From: Chloroflexota bacterium
GTDB lineage: Bacteria > Chloroflexota > Dehalococcoidia > Lucifugimonadales > Lucifugimonadaceae
Direction: 5' to 3'
Assembly (NCBI GenBank): GCA_002730555.1
Contig: PCAM01000002.1
Span: 84,768 to 148,767 of the forward strand
Length of the DNA: 64,000 nucleotides
Shown: one piece after another, positions 41,913 to 50,576 of the stretch
Position numbering within the stretch: position 1 is the stretch's first letter
Layout of the letters: each line of letters opens with the position of its first letter
Made by a program: the position numbers and the translations under genes
The notes under the pieces: generated by a model
Database searches by the model: none
What the model was told of the DNA's origin: nothing
What the model saw: the letters and a program-made list of their open reading frames with translations, nothing else

Positions 41913-43079
41913 TTATTTGTCCCAGGCGTGCTTCTTTGCTACCTCTTCGTTGAGGTCCGTGCCCCAGCCCGGTCCCTGCGGGATGTCGATATAGCTGTTC
42001 ACCGGCTCCGGAACCACGGTCACCAGTTCGTCCTTCCACGGGATGGCGTCCGGGTCTGACTCCATGATCCGCACGTTGGACACGGAGGCGCACAGGTTCA
42101 GGCTCTGGAAGGTGGAGAGGTGGGAGTTGTAGTTGTGCGGGGCGATGTTGAGCTCGAAGGTCTCGGCCAGATCGGCGACTTTCTTGGCGTTGCCGAACCC
42201 CTGCCACTGGACGTCCACCTTCACGGTGTCCATCGCTCTGAGATCGAAGAAGGGTTGGTACTGCCGCATCGTGACCAGCTGCTCGCCGGAGGTGATGGAC
42301 GTTCGAGTCGATATCTTCAGTTGCAGCAGCGCTTCCGGGTCTTGGTTATCGATCTCCAGCCAGTAGAGCTTGTACGGTTCGAGCGCCCGGGCGACCCGAA
42401 TGGCGCCTTCAGTCTTGAAGTTGAAGTTGATGTCAAGGCAGATATCAATGTCCGGGCCGACGGCGTCCCGCATGACGGATATCTGCTTCACGGCCTGGTT
42501 TACGAGATCGGCCTCGGCGAGCTGGTCGTGGCTCACGCCGTCACGTCCCTGCGTGATGGCCGAAGACGGATTTCCGGGGAACAATATGTTGGTCTTAAAC
42601 GCCGTGTAGCCTTTGTCGACGGCCTCACGTGCGCAGTCCGCAACGTCGTCCCATGTCCGCAGCGGCTTCGCCCCCCACAGTTCATGATTCCGCGCACGGT
42701 AGGTACCGAGATGCGACCAGTAGACCCGCTGCTGATTCCTGAAAGGGCCGCCAACGACGCGGTGCACCGGCAAGCTAAGGGCCTTGCCCTTGAGGTCCCA
42801 CAGCGCCAGCTCGATCCCGGCGATGGCCCATGCCGTGACGCCATACGGCGTGCCGCGATAGGCGCGGTACAGATCGAAATAAAGTCGCTCGACCGGCGTC
42901 GGGTCTTTGCCGATAAGCCAGGTGCTCATGTCACGCACCAGGCCCCGGACGCCGTGCGTGACCCCGCCTTCGCCGAACTCGCCGTAGCCGGTAACCCCGG
43001 CGTCGGTGCGTATGGCGACGAAGTGCCAGGGTCTCGCCCCGCCGTCTACCGCGAATGTGTCTATCCCGGTGATCTTCAT
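41913..43079 (-). CDS. Enolase-superfamily enzyme, array copy 7 (388 aa)
   Basis: First gene of the five-copy minus-strand array. The start is the ATG at 43079 (MKITGIDTFAVDGG), aligned with its paralogs; a reading from 43118 adds 13 unrelated residues. Catalytic positions: Lys163 (AFKTNILFPG), Asp216-Ile-Asn218 (ICLDINFNF), Glu242 (WLEIDNQDPE), Glu266 (TSGEQLVT), Asp289 (VDVQWQGFGNAK) and His315 (NIAPHNYNSH). The array promoter should lie in 43080-43200. Acid-sugar dehydratase or related proton-abstraction chemistry is expected; the substrate is unknown. Confidence 0.88.
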   Translation of the reverse strand: MKITGIDTFAVDGGARPWHFVAIRTDAGVTGYGEFGEGGVTHGVRGLVRDMSTWLIGKDPTPVERLYFDLYRAYRGTPYGVTAWAIAGIELALWDLKGKALSLPVHRVVGGPFRNQQRVYWSHLGTYRARNHELWGAKPLRTWDDVADCAREAVDKGYTAFKTNILFPGNPSSAITQGRDGVSHDQLAEADLVNQAVKQISVMRDAVGPDIDICLDINFNFKTEGAIRVARALEPYKLYWLEIDNQDPEALLQLKISTRTSITSGEQLVTMRQYQPFFDLRAMDTVKVDVQWQGFGNAKKVADLAETFELNIAPHNYNSHLSTFQSLNLCASVSNVRIMESDPDAIPWKDELVTVVPEPVNSYIDIPQGPGWGTDLNEEVAKKHAWDK

Positions 43080-43201
43080 TCGGCGAGCGCTCCTCTTCAG
43101 AGTCGGTTGAGTGGGCATAAAACCGGCTCGGCGGCGCTACTGTACACCCGCTTCCCTCAATCGGGGGGGCTGGTTGCTCACTCACTCTCAGAAGATTCAT
43201 G

Positions 43202-43722
43202 TTAGGGATCACCAACTTTGCGTCTCGACGCGGCGAGAAGCCCCATCGCGGGGATGAGGGTGATCGCGCCAACGGCCAGGCCGAAACGGATCGACCTGAT
43301 GGTGGCGATCACGCCTATCACAGGCCCGAGTGTCACCTGCCCCAGTGAGCCGAACTGGGGTGCAACGAGATAACCGTCGCCCGTACCGACGGATCGGGCC
43401 CACGGTTGATCCCGGTCGGCAAAACTGGCTGGCTGGAGTGGCGGAGGGCGACCGCGGCCCAGAACTCCTGCGCGATCAGGATCAATCCGAACCTCGGGAC
43501 AGAGGCCCACAGGAGGGATCCGATCGCAAGTATGGCATAGCCGATGGTGACAGATCGTCGCCGGGAATAAACAACGGCCACAATCCCCGTTGGAACCTCT
43601 GCGATCAGCACGGTGCCCTCAAGCACGGCTCCCACCAGCAGCGACTGAAGCGGGTTCAAACCAACCTCCACGATGGCATAAACCCCGGACTTGGTGAAGG
43701 TGACGTGGAAGGCGAACTGCAT
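43202..43722 (-). pseudogene. MFS transporter remnant (internal deletion and frameshift)
   Basis: From the ATG at 43722 the frame encodes the first MFS helices (FTKSGVYAIVEVGLNPLQ, VGAVLEGTVLIAEVPTGIVA, then GYAILAIGSLLWASVP, LILIAQEFWAA). It then jumps to a C-terminal region (VRATVISL) where the frame is lost. The neighbouring frame continues PQFGSLGQVTLGPVIG and FGLAVGAITLIPAMGLLAAS to a stop at 43202. About half of a ~400-aa, 12-helix transporter is missing. It flanks the enolase array, so it may once have imported an array substrate (inference). Confidence 0.75.
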
Positions 43723-43993
43723 CCATACGTTCAGCAGTAGATAGGCCGTGCGCGGTTGCCGGCGGGTGGTGGTGCTTTCTGATGCCAGGGAATTCAGGGG
43801 GCCAGCGAGACATGATTAACCAGTGAGAACAGCGCCCATACGAACGGTTTGAGCACTCCCTGTCAACGTCGCGCCTCCGCCCTCCCCCGCAATTCAGCGC
43901 CGTGGCCGTAGAATCGCCGTCGCCAGATCGATCGATTCAAGGGGCCCGGATCGCGGTGCTCTTTCCTAACAACCGCTTTACCAGAGGAATCCG

Positions 43994-45706
43994 GTGTACA
44001 CCTCACGACCCGTCCTTGCTCATGAAGAGATATGCACCCGCCAGGGCATGGTCGTGGCGCAGCATCCGCTCGGTACGGAGATCGGGCTGGGAGTTCTGCA
44101 GCGCGGCGGCAACGCGGTCGATGCGGCCGTGACAACGGGCTTCGCTATGGGCGTTTTGCAACCGTTTATGAACGGCATCGGCGGGGGCGGCTTGATGACC
44201 GTGCACATGGCGGCGGGCGGCGGCGGCGCGATCGACTACGGCATGCAGGCGCCGGGGCGGGCCACGACAGACGAGTTTCCGCTGGAAGGCGGCATGGAGG
44301 GCATGGACACGGGCTCGTCACGGTACTCACGCAACTTCGCTTGGCCGAAGGTGAAGGACGACATGCTGTCGTCGGGGTACAAATCAATCGCCATCCCCGG
44401 GACGGTTGCCGGCCTGAGTCGAGCACTAGATGAGTGGGGGACGATCAGTCTTTCGGATGCCCTGCAGCCGGCCATCAAGATCGCCGAAGAAGGTTTCGCC
44501 GTAGGGGCGCACTTCACGCTTTCGCTTGTGTCGGGGCGCGGACTGTTCCTGCGCTTCCCGGCAACAGCGGACATCTTCTACCCGGGCGGGTACCCAATCC
44601 CGGTCGGCGGAAAGCTGATCCAGAAAGAGCATGCAGAGACGCTGCGTACGCTGGCGGCAGGGGGGCCGGACGCGTTCTACAAAGGCGAAATCGCGGAGAA
44701 GATCGCGGCGGACGTCCAAGCGAACGGCGGTCTACTGGAGGTGTCAGACTTCGCCCAGTACACGCCGTTTCTGCACCGGCATGGCATGCTAGGCGAGTAC
44801 CGGGGTTACGAAGTAATGGGACTCCCCGGCCCGACGTCGGGTCCGACGGTTATGGAGATCCTGAATATCCTCTCCACCTTCGATCTCGTGGGCACAAACC
44901 ATGGTGATCCGGCGGTGCTCCACCTGATTATTGAATCGATCAGGCTGGCCGCCGCAGACCGGTTCACCTGGATGGGCGACCCGGAGAAGACTGGTGCGCC
45001 TATCGGAGCCCTGACCGTCCCTGTGTACGGGGCCGAGCGGGCAAAATCGATCGACCGAACGAAGGCCGGACCAGCCGATGCCGGAGACCCCTGGCCCTTT
45101 GAGGGGCGCGAGATGCCGGCCGACTTCCCGGGACCGGCCGGGGCGGCGGCGGATGACGGGACGACCCACATTTCGGTCGTGGACAAGGACCGGAACGCCG
45201 TGGCGTTGACCCAGACCAACCTGTATCTGTCCGGCGTGGTGAACCCCGGTGTCGGCGTGATGATGAATAACGGCATCGGATGGAGCTGCCCGATACCGGG
45301 CACGGTCAACACCATCGCACCACATGCCCGCGCGCTAAACAATATGACGCCGCTGATCCTGCTCAAAGACGGGGAGCTACGGGGAGCGCTCGGAGCGTCC
45401 GGTGGGCGTCGAATTTGGACGTCGGTCGCCCAAAGCCTCATCCACCACATCGATATGGGAATGTCGCTCCAGGATGCGGTCCAGGCGCCGCGCATCCACG
45501 TGGAAGACGGCGATGTAATGGTGGACGGTCGGTTCGAGCACGACACGATTAACGGACTGCGGTCGCGCGGTCACCAGGTGACGATCGTGGACCCGCGCTA
45601 CGACGTGGCCCCGTACGCCGAGCCAAACGGGATAGCGGTAGATGGCGGTGAACTGCGGAGCGCGGTCTACCCGGTGGCGAAGTTGACGGTGGCGGCGGGG
45701 TATTAG
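43994..45706 (+). CDS. Gamma-glutamyltransferase family protein
   Basis: Ntn-hydrolase of the gamma-glutamyltransferase family (570 aa): an autocatalytically cleaved precursor that hydrolyses or transfers gamma-glutamyl groups (glutathione and related amides) or acts as an acylase. The large-subunit start MVVAQHPLGTEIGLGVLQRGGNAVDAAV and GIGGGGLMTVH are typical. The small subunit should begin at Thr390 in DDGTTHISVVDKDRNAV, followed by NPGVGVMMNNGI. The GTG at 43994 has AGAGGAA upstream. No signal peptide is evident, so the protein is probably cytoplasmic, unlike many family members. Confidence 0.92.
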   Translation: MYTSRPVLAHEEICTRQGMVVAQHPLGTEIGLGVLQRGGNAVDAAVTTGFAMGVLQPFMNGIGGGGLMTVHMAAGGGGAIDYGMQAPGRATTDEFPLEGGMEGMDTGSSRYSRNFAWPKVKDDMLSSGYKSIAIPGTVAGLSRALDEWGTISLSDALQPAIKIAEEGFAVGAHFTLSLVSGRGLFLRFPATADIFYPGGYPIPVGGKLIQKEHAETLRTLAAGGPDAFYKGEIAEKIAADVQANGGLLEVSDFAQYTPFLHRHGMLGEYRGYEVMGLPGPTSGPTVMEILNILSTFDLVGTNHGDPAVLHLIIESIRLAAADRFTWMGDPEKTGAPIGALTVPVYGAERAKSIDRTKAGPADAGDPWPFEGREMPADFPGPAGAAADDGTTHISVVDKDRNAVALTQTNLYLSGVVNPGVGVMMNNGIGWSCPIPGTVNTIAPHARALNNMTPLILLKDGELRGALGASGGRRIWTSVAQSLIHHIDMGMSLQDAVQAPRIHVEDGDVMVDGRFEHDTINGLRSRGHQVTIVDPRYDVAPYAEPNGIAVDGGELRSAVYPVAKLTVAAGY

Positions 45707-45738
45707 GGGCGTGGAGAGACGCAATTTTCGTCATCTCG

Positions 45739-45760
45739 ATCCTTCCGGTACCGGAAGGAT
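45739..45760. repeat. 22-bp perfect palindrome, family C
   Basis: ATCCTTCCGG/CCGGAAGGAT arms around TA form a perfect 22-bp palindrome 33 bp after the gamma-glutamyltransferase stop. A variant lies at 47512-47531. It can serve as a transcription stop on either strand, but no T-run follows. The rest of the 45707-45936 gap is AT-richer and without a recognisable gene. Confidence 0.6.
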
Positions 45761-45936
45761 GAGGGACCTTCACCGGAGCGTTGTTCAGCAGATGTACATC
45801 CATGGGGCAGGTCAATACAAGTGGTCGTTTTGTAGCAAAAGCATTACTTTTTCATCACCGTAGCAATTTAATGCTACGGGCCATTTACGGGCTCAATTGC
45901 GAGAGCGTTAAACGTACGATCCTCGGTAATTTGAGG

Positions 45937-46662
45937 TCATTTGGAATCTGCCTGAGCCCACAGGCTGGCGCGCATTTCTTCCGTCAGATCGGCAAGTGAG
46001 TTGTCACTCCCGGCCAGCTGTTCCGTCCGTTTGATGCGATCCCGGTAACGCAGCGCTTCTGACCGGAGCGCCACTTCGGGGTCGATTCCCGATGCCTGGA
46101 TACGGGCCACGGCTTCGAACAACTGACGTCCTGCGGCGGCCTCTGACGGTTCGATGTCATCACCGGCCGGCACCGGCAATCCCGCACGCCCGGCCCGTCT
46201 TTGCAGAGCGGCCGTGTAAGCCAGTGCCGGCATGGCGGTTGGAAGACCGTTCGTGATCGAGTCCCGCCCCGGTTCTTTGCTCTTCAGGGCGTCCCACTGC
46301 TGTGACACCTGCTCAGCCGTTTCCAGCGCCGGGCCATCTTCATCGAACACGTGCGGATGACGTCGGACTAGCTTGTCGACCACTCCAGCGACCACGTCTT
46401 CGAGCGTCCACTCCCCGGCGCGACGGGCGATGTCGGCGTGGAACGTGACCTGCACCAGTAAATCGCCGAGCTCCTCAGCCAGTGCGTCCGTATCGCCAAG
46501 GTCCAGGGCCTCTAACGCTTCATAAGACTCTTCCAGAAGATTAGGGCGTAAGGAAGCGTGCGTCTGCTCCCGGTCCCATGGGCAACCGCCCGGGTCCCGC
46601 AGCCGCTGCACGACTGCGAGGAGGTCTTCTATTGTCCGGAACGGGGTATCTGCGCTAGGCAT
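45937..46662 (-). CDS. mazG: Nucleoside triphosphate pyrophosphohydrolase MazG
   Basis: House-cleaning NTP pyrophosphatase (241 aa), converting (d)NTPs to NMP plus pyrophosphate. The MazG start is LRDPGGCPWDREQTHASLRP; the metal motif EESYEALEALD with EELGDLLVQVTFHADIA gives the EExxE...ExxD set in the N-terminal domain. KLVRRHPHVF and NGLPTAMPALAYTAALQ are also conserved. The second, usually incomplete, domain is shortened at the C-terminus. It is divergent from the membrane protein gene at 46730. Confidence 0.92.
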   Translation of the reverse strand: MPSADTPFRTIEDLLAVVQRLRDPGGCPWDREQTHASLRPNLLEESYEALEALDLGDTDALAEELGDLLVQVTFHADIARRAGEWTLEDVVAGVVDKLVRRHPHVFDEDGPALETAEQVSQQWDALKSKEPGRDSITNGLPTAMPALAYTAALQRRAGRAGLPVPAGDDIEPSEAAAGRQLFEAVARIQASGIDPEVALRSEALRYRDRIKRTEQLAGSDNSLADLTEEMRASLWAQADSK

Positions 46663-46729
46663 TGGTGTTTATCTCCGCGGGCCACGATCCTGCTCGTTTA
46701 CGGGGGTTTGCAACGTACCATAGGCGCGA

Positions 46730-47449
46730 ATGAACAACCTCCGACATAACGACCGCCTGGCCTCGTCCCGCGGGTTCCGCCTGACGGTCATCGTCCTGCT
46801 GGCGACCAGCCTGCCCCTGTTTTTCATCTCCCTGAATGTTCGCGTCCTCACCAACTCCGAGACGTTTTACGAGTGGGGGTTCGACAACTACAACGTTGAG
46901 ACCAGGACGGGGCTGGATGAAGCAGCGCTCACAAGCGTTGCGAGCCAGTTCATCGATTACTTCGGGGACGATGAAGAGTTCATGGATCTGCGCGTGGTGC
47001 ATGAGGGGAACGAGATCGAGTTGTTCAGCGAGCGCGAGATCACGCACATGGCGGACGTCAAAGACGTGATCAACCTCGTGTTTGACACCCTCTGGGTGAT
47101 CGGGACGGTGGTGATCGTTGTGGTCGCCGCCGGTTTCTTCTTGCTTGGCCGCGGGTTTCTGCCCCTGCTGCGTTCGGGCATCGTGTGGTCGACGATCGCA
47201 GGCTTGTCCGTGGCCGCTCTCTTTGGCCTAGCGACGCTCATCGACTTCGACACAACGTTCCGGCTGTTCCACGAGGTGACGTTCAGGAACGATTTCTGGA
47301 AGTTGAGCCCATCGCAGAGCGTGCTGCTGCGGTTGTTCCCGCAGGGCTTCTGGTTTGCCGCCACGTTGATGCTGGTTGTCGGGACGGCAGTGCAGCTTGG
47401 GGTCGTATACGGGATCGCGTGGTGGGCGTCACGGGCGCGCGGAGTTTAG
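46730..47449 (+). CDS. TIGR01906/DUF1461-like integral membrane protein
   Basis: Membrane protein of unknown function (239 aa). An N-terminal helix (LTVIVLLATSLPLFFISL) is followed by an extracytoplasmic segment containing YEWGFDNYNV and FSEREITHMADVKDVI, then three more helices (about 118-142, 150-172 and 203-232). The E-R-E-I-x-H-M-x-D-V motif and four-helix layout match the TIGR01906/DUF1461 family. No function is assigned to the family. Its start lies 67 bp from the divergent mazG. Confidence 0.82.
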   Translation: MNNLRHNDRLASSRGFRLTVIVLLATSLPLFFISLNVRVLTNSETFYEWGFDNYNVETRTGLDEAALTSVASQFIDYFGDDEEFMDLRVVHEGNEIELFSEREITHMADVKDVINLVFDTLWVIGTVVIVVVAAGFFLLGRGFLPLLRSGIVWSTIAGLSVAALFGLATLIDFDTTFRLFHEVTFRNDFWKLSPSQSVLLRLFPQGFWFAATLMLVVGTAVQLGVVYGIAWWASRARGV

Positions 47450-47477
47450 CCACCACCGTATGTGTCGCGGTCACGTG

Positions 47478-47531
47478 CCCCTTCTCCCAGCGGGAGAGAG
47501 GTGGGAATCTGTCCTTCCGCTACCGGAAGGA
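47478..47531. repeat. Family A stem plus family C palindrome
   Basis: The stretch ccccttctcccagcgggaga gaggtggga (47478-47505) is an inverted-orientation family A stem. The 20-bp near-palindrome tccttccgctaccggaagga (47512-47531) follows and runs into the HAD gene's last codons. It lies between convergent genes, so it may act as a two-way terminator. Confidence 0.6.
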
Positions 47532-48290
47532 TCGGTATAACGGTTGGCCGTCAAGCCAGCTATCGACCACCGCCGGTAGTTCCGCCAATCCTGAGATCGT
47601 GAAGTCGGGCTGCACCCGTGGCTCTCTATTGTCGTAGCCGCTGATCCACACGGCGGACATGCCGACGTCTTTGGCACCTCCGATATCGGCGTGCAGATTG
47701 TCGCCCACGTGTAGTGCGTTCTCCGGCGCGACGCCCAGTCGCTCCAGCGTGTTCGTGAACATCTTCGACCCCGGTTTTGCCGAGGCGATTTCATTCGAGA
47801 AGGTCAGAACCTCCAGGTACTGACCTATCCCCTCCCGCTCCAGGAAGCGCTTATAGACGTTCGGCGATGTCGAACCGACGTTCGAGATAAGAGCTGTGTG
47901 GACGCCCATGTCTGTGATCGTTTGAAGGACGCGCTGTGCCTGCGGGTAGATGCTAGGCGAGTGGACGAGGAAGGGTTCGTCTATGGCACGGGAGAAAGCT
48001 TCGAACTGAGCGGGATTCAGTGATGAGCGCGTCGTTGGAGCGGCAGCGGCAAGGATCTGTTCCATGCGCTCTTTAAACGGCCGATCGAAGCCGCGATCGT
48101 GGTCTGCGCTTGTCTTCCTGCCGACAGCCCTGATGGCGTCGGTGAGGGTTTGTGGTTCTACGGTGATCCCGGCGTCGCTAAGCGCCTTCACGCCTTCACA
48201 GACCCGCAATTCGCCGCGGCCGGTGCTCTCTTCGAACATGAGGGTTAACCAGAGGTCGAAAGTGACAGCGCATGGTGGTTGGGGTGGCAC
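47520..48290 (-). CDS. HAD-superfamily hydrolase
   Basis: Haloacid-dehalogenase-fold phosphatase (256 aa). Motif I is VTFDLWLTL (nucleophile Asp11; the second Asp is replaced by Trp, as in a known subgroup), motif II is TALISNVGS, the Lys motif III is in SAKPGSKMF, and motif IV is HVGDNLHADIGGAKDVGM. The cap domain lies between about residues 20 and 105. The start is the GTG at 48290. The substrate is unknown; phosphosugars are common. The end overlaps a palindromic repeat. Confidence 0.9.
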   Translation of the reverse strand: MPPQPPCAVTFDLWLTLMFEESTGRGELRVCEGVKALSDAGITVEPQTLTDAIRAVGRKTSADHDRGFDRPFKERMEQILAAAAPTTRSSLNPAQFEAFSRAIDEPFLVHSPSIYPQAQRVLQTITDMGVHTALISNVGSTSPNVYKRFLEREGIGQYLEVLTFSNEIASAKPGSKMFTNTLERLGVAPENALHVGDNLHADIGGAKDVGMSAVWISGYDNREPRVQPDFTISGLAELPAVVDSWLDGQPLYRSFR

Positions 48291-48321
48291 TGGGTCTCCG
48301 TGAATGTTTGTTGGCGAGTGT

Positions 48322-48358
48322 CCTCCCTCACCCTAACCCTCTCCCGCTGGGAGAGGAG
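48322..48358. repeat. Dispersed repeat, family A
   Basis: The stretch cctccctcaccctaaccctc followed by tcccgctgggagaggag lies in the 130-bp gap between the CoA-transferase stop and the HAD hydrolase start. It is almost identical to the copy at 18323. Confidence 0.75.
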
Positions 48359-48420
48359 ATCACGTTGTTGCGTTACGGACCCTTTGAGAGCCTCAGGGTG
48401 GGTTGTTGTCGGAGTGGGCG

Positions 48421-49635
48421 TTACTTCGCTCCCGCCTCCGTGCCCGCTACTCCTGAGGTCTTGAGTTCTTCAATCTCTTCCGCGTTATAGCCGGCGAACT
48501 CCAAGATTTCGTCGGTATGCTGGCCCAGGGTTGGCGCCGCCGATTCGATCCGGCCGGGGGTGCCGTGCATCTTGACGGCGATCCCGATGTTGTGGACCGG
48601 GCCTGCGACCGGATGTTCGGTGACGACATCCATGTCGCGCGCCCGGACCTGCTCGTCGGCCCACACCTCGTCCATCTCAAAGATCGGCCCGGCGGGCGTT
48701 CCGGCTTCGTCCAGGATCGGCAGCCACTCGGCGGTAGTCTTGGTCTGGAAGGTGGCGTCGAGCTGCTCTCGAAGAGCCGTTACGTTTTCCAGCCGTGATG
48801 CGTTGCTGTCGAATCGTGAGTCCTCAAGCAGGTCTGCCCGCCCAATGGCGTTGACAAGTCGCACCCAGTTGTTCTGGTTGGCGGCTCCAACGTTCATGTG
48901 GCCGTCCCTGGTCGCAAAGGACTGGTATGGCGCAATGAGGCGGTGCGTGGAGCCGATGCGCGGCGGGACCTCGCCGGTGGCAAAGAAGAAAGCTGTCTCC
49001 CACACGGTGTAGGCGAGCCCCGCCTCCAGCAGCGACGACTCGACGTGCTGGCCAACGCCCGTCCGCAAACGGCTGATATATGCCGCTTCGATAGCGTGTA
49101 GCGCAAACATGCCAGCGTTCAGGTCAGCTATCGGCACGCCGACCTTGAGCGGCGGTCCATCGACATCGCCGTTGATCGCCATCTGGCCGCTCATGCCCTG
49201 TGCGATCAGGTCGAAGCCCGGCCGGGATGAGTAAGGGCCGGACAGTCCGAAACCGGATATCGAGCAGTAGACTATCTCGGGTTTGATAACCGAGATATCT
49301 GAATATCCAAGTCCGAGCCGGTCCATTGCGCCAGGGCGGCCGTTCTCTACCAGGATGTCGGATTTTTCGGCAAGCCGTTTGAAGGCCTCTTTGCCTTTGT
49401 CCGCACGCAGGTCCAGGACGATGCTGCGTTTGTTGCGGTTGAGCTGCAAAAACGCCGCCGATTCGCCGTTGATGAATGGCGGGCCGATGCGTCGAGTGTC
49501 GTCGCCGCCGCCGGGTTTTTCGACCTTGATGATGTTCGCCCCCATGTCAGACATGTGCATTGTGGCGAACGGCCCGGCGAGGATCTGTGTTGCGTCGAGC
49601 ACCGTGACCCCGTCCAGAGCGGGTGGGTTAGGCAT
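48421..49635 (-). CDS. CoA transferase, family III (CaiB/BaiF/Frc)
   Basis: Transfers CoA between carboxylic acids (404 aa), activating an organic acid for degradation. Start ATG at 49635 with AGGAG upstream; a longer reading to 49731 is not homologous. Family marks: LDGVTVLDATQILAGPFATM, NIIKVEKPGGGDDTR, NRNKRSIVLDLR, VENGRPGAMDRLGLGY, YCSISGFGLSGPYSSRPGFD, and the catalytic Asp171 in GVPIADLNAGMFA. The exact acid (oxalate, succinate, carnitine or mesaconate-like) is open. It is divergent from the SDR gene, 170 bp apart. Confidence 0.92.
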   Translation of the reverse strand: MPNPPALDGVTVLDATQILAGPFATMHMSDMGANIIKVEKPGGGDDTRRIGPPFINGESAAFLQLNRNKRSIVLDLRADKGKEAFKRLAEKSDILVENGRPGAMDRLGLGYSDISVIKPEIVYCSISGFGLSGPYSSRPGFDLIAQGMSGQMAINGDVDGPPLKVGVPIADLNAGMFALHAIEAAYISRLRTGVGQHVESSLLEAGLAYTVWETAFFFATGEVPPRIGSTHRLIAPYQSFATRDGHMNVGAANQNNWVRLVNAIGRADLLEDSRFDSNASRLENVTALREQLDATFQTKTTAEWLPILDEAGTPAGPIFEMDEVWADEQVRARDMDVVTEHPVAGPVHNIGIAVKMHGTPGRIESAAPTLGQHTDEILEFAGYNAEEIEELKTSGVAGTEAGAK

Positions 49636-49805
49636 CTTTTCTCCTGATGTCGCAAGCGTGTGATGGCGGGCCAATGTTAGCCGTTGGGGGCGCTTCACGG
49701 CGAGCCAATCCGTGAGGTTCCCGTGCGGCATAATGCGCCCCGGTGTGTCATACGCATCACGCCGCTCCCCTCAGAACTCATCCAGACAAGAAAGGCTGGC
49801 CATCG

Positions 49806-50576
49806 ATGGCAAGCGCTCCATTTGATCTAACAGGCAAGGTGGCGCTTGTCACCGGTGGCAACGGCGGCATCGGCAAGGGCATCGCGCTCGGTCTGGCACG
49901 GGCGGGCGCAAGCGTCGCCGTTGCAGCGCGCAACCGGGACAAGAGCACGGCGGCAGTGGCCGAACTGGAGGCGGCGGGGGCGCAGGCCATCAGCATCAAT
50001 TGCGATGTCACGGACAAGGACGAGGTCAACGCAGCCGTGGCCGGTTGTGTCGAGCGTTTCGGCGGGCTGGACATCGTGGTCAACAACTCCGGCGTGAACG
50101 TCCGCAAAGTCCCGCAGGACCTGAGCCTTGAAGAGTGGCAGACGGTGATAGACGTGAACCTGACGGGCGTTTTCCTGATGTCGCAGGCGGCGTACCCGGA
50201 GATGGTGAAGCGCGGCGGCGGGAAGGTGATCAACATCGGCTCGATGATGTCGATCTTCGCCAACGAGACACTTGCACCGTATTCCGCCAGCAAGGGCGGC
50301 GTGGTTCAGTTCACGAAGGCCTGTGCGGCGGCGTGGGCGAAGGACAACATCCAGGTGAACTCGATCCTCCCCGGCTGGATCACGACCGATATGACGGAGA
50401 CCCTTCGCGTGAACGTGCCGGAACGTTACAGAACTATCACGGAGCGCACGCCCGCGAAGCGGTGGGGGCGGCCGGACGAACTGGCGGGAACGGCGGTGTT
50501 CCTGGCCACGGTGGCTTCCGATTTCGTGACGGGCACGGCGATTCCGGTGGACGGCGGCTACTCTATTCAGTCGTAA
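49806..50576 (+). CDS. Short-chain dehydrogenase/reductase (gluconate-5-dehydrogenase-like)
   Basis: Classical SDR (256 aa) using NAD(P). Cofactor motif VTGGNGGIGKG, NNSG (VVNNSGVN), the catalytic Ser in INIGSMMS, and the YSASK motif (Tyr/Lys) are complete; the C-terminus VTGTAIPVDGGYS is typical. The ATG at 49806 is chosen over 49743 because it starts the conserved FDLTGKVALVTGG. Closest relatives include gluconate 5-dehydrogenase and KduD-type sugar-acid oxidoreductases, which fits the local theme. The substrate is unproven. Confidence 0.9.
   Translation: MASAPFDLTGKVALVTGGNGGIGKGIALGLARAGASVAVAARNRDKSTAAVAELEAAGAQAISINCDVTDKDEVNAAVAGCVERFGGLDIVVNNSGVNVRKVPQDLSLEEWQTVIDVNLTGVFLMSQAAYPEMVKRGGGKVINIGSMMSIFANETLAPYSASKGGVVQFTKACAAAWAKDNIQVNSILPGWITTDMTETLRVNVPERYRTITERTPAKRWGRPDELAGTAVFLATVASDFVTGTAIPVDGGYSIQS

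Noticed and set aside
45781..45999. 72-codon plus-strand open frame between gamma-glutamyltransferase and mazG
   Set aside because: No motif, overlaps the mazG 3' end in antisense, no convincing ribosome-binding site.
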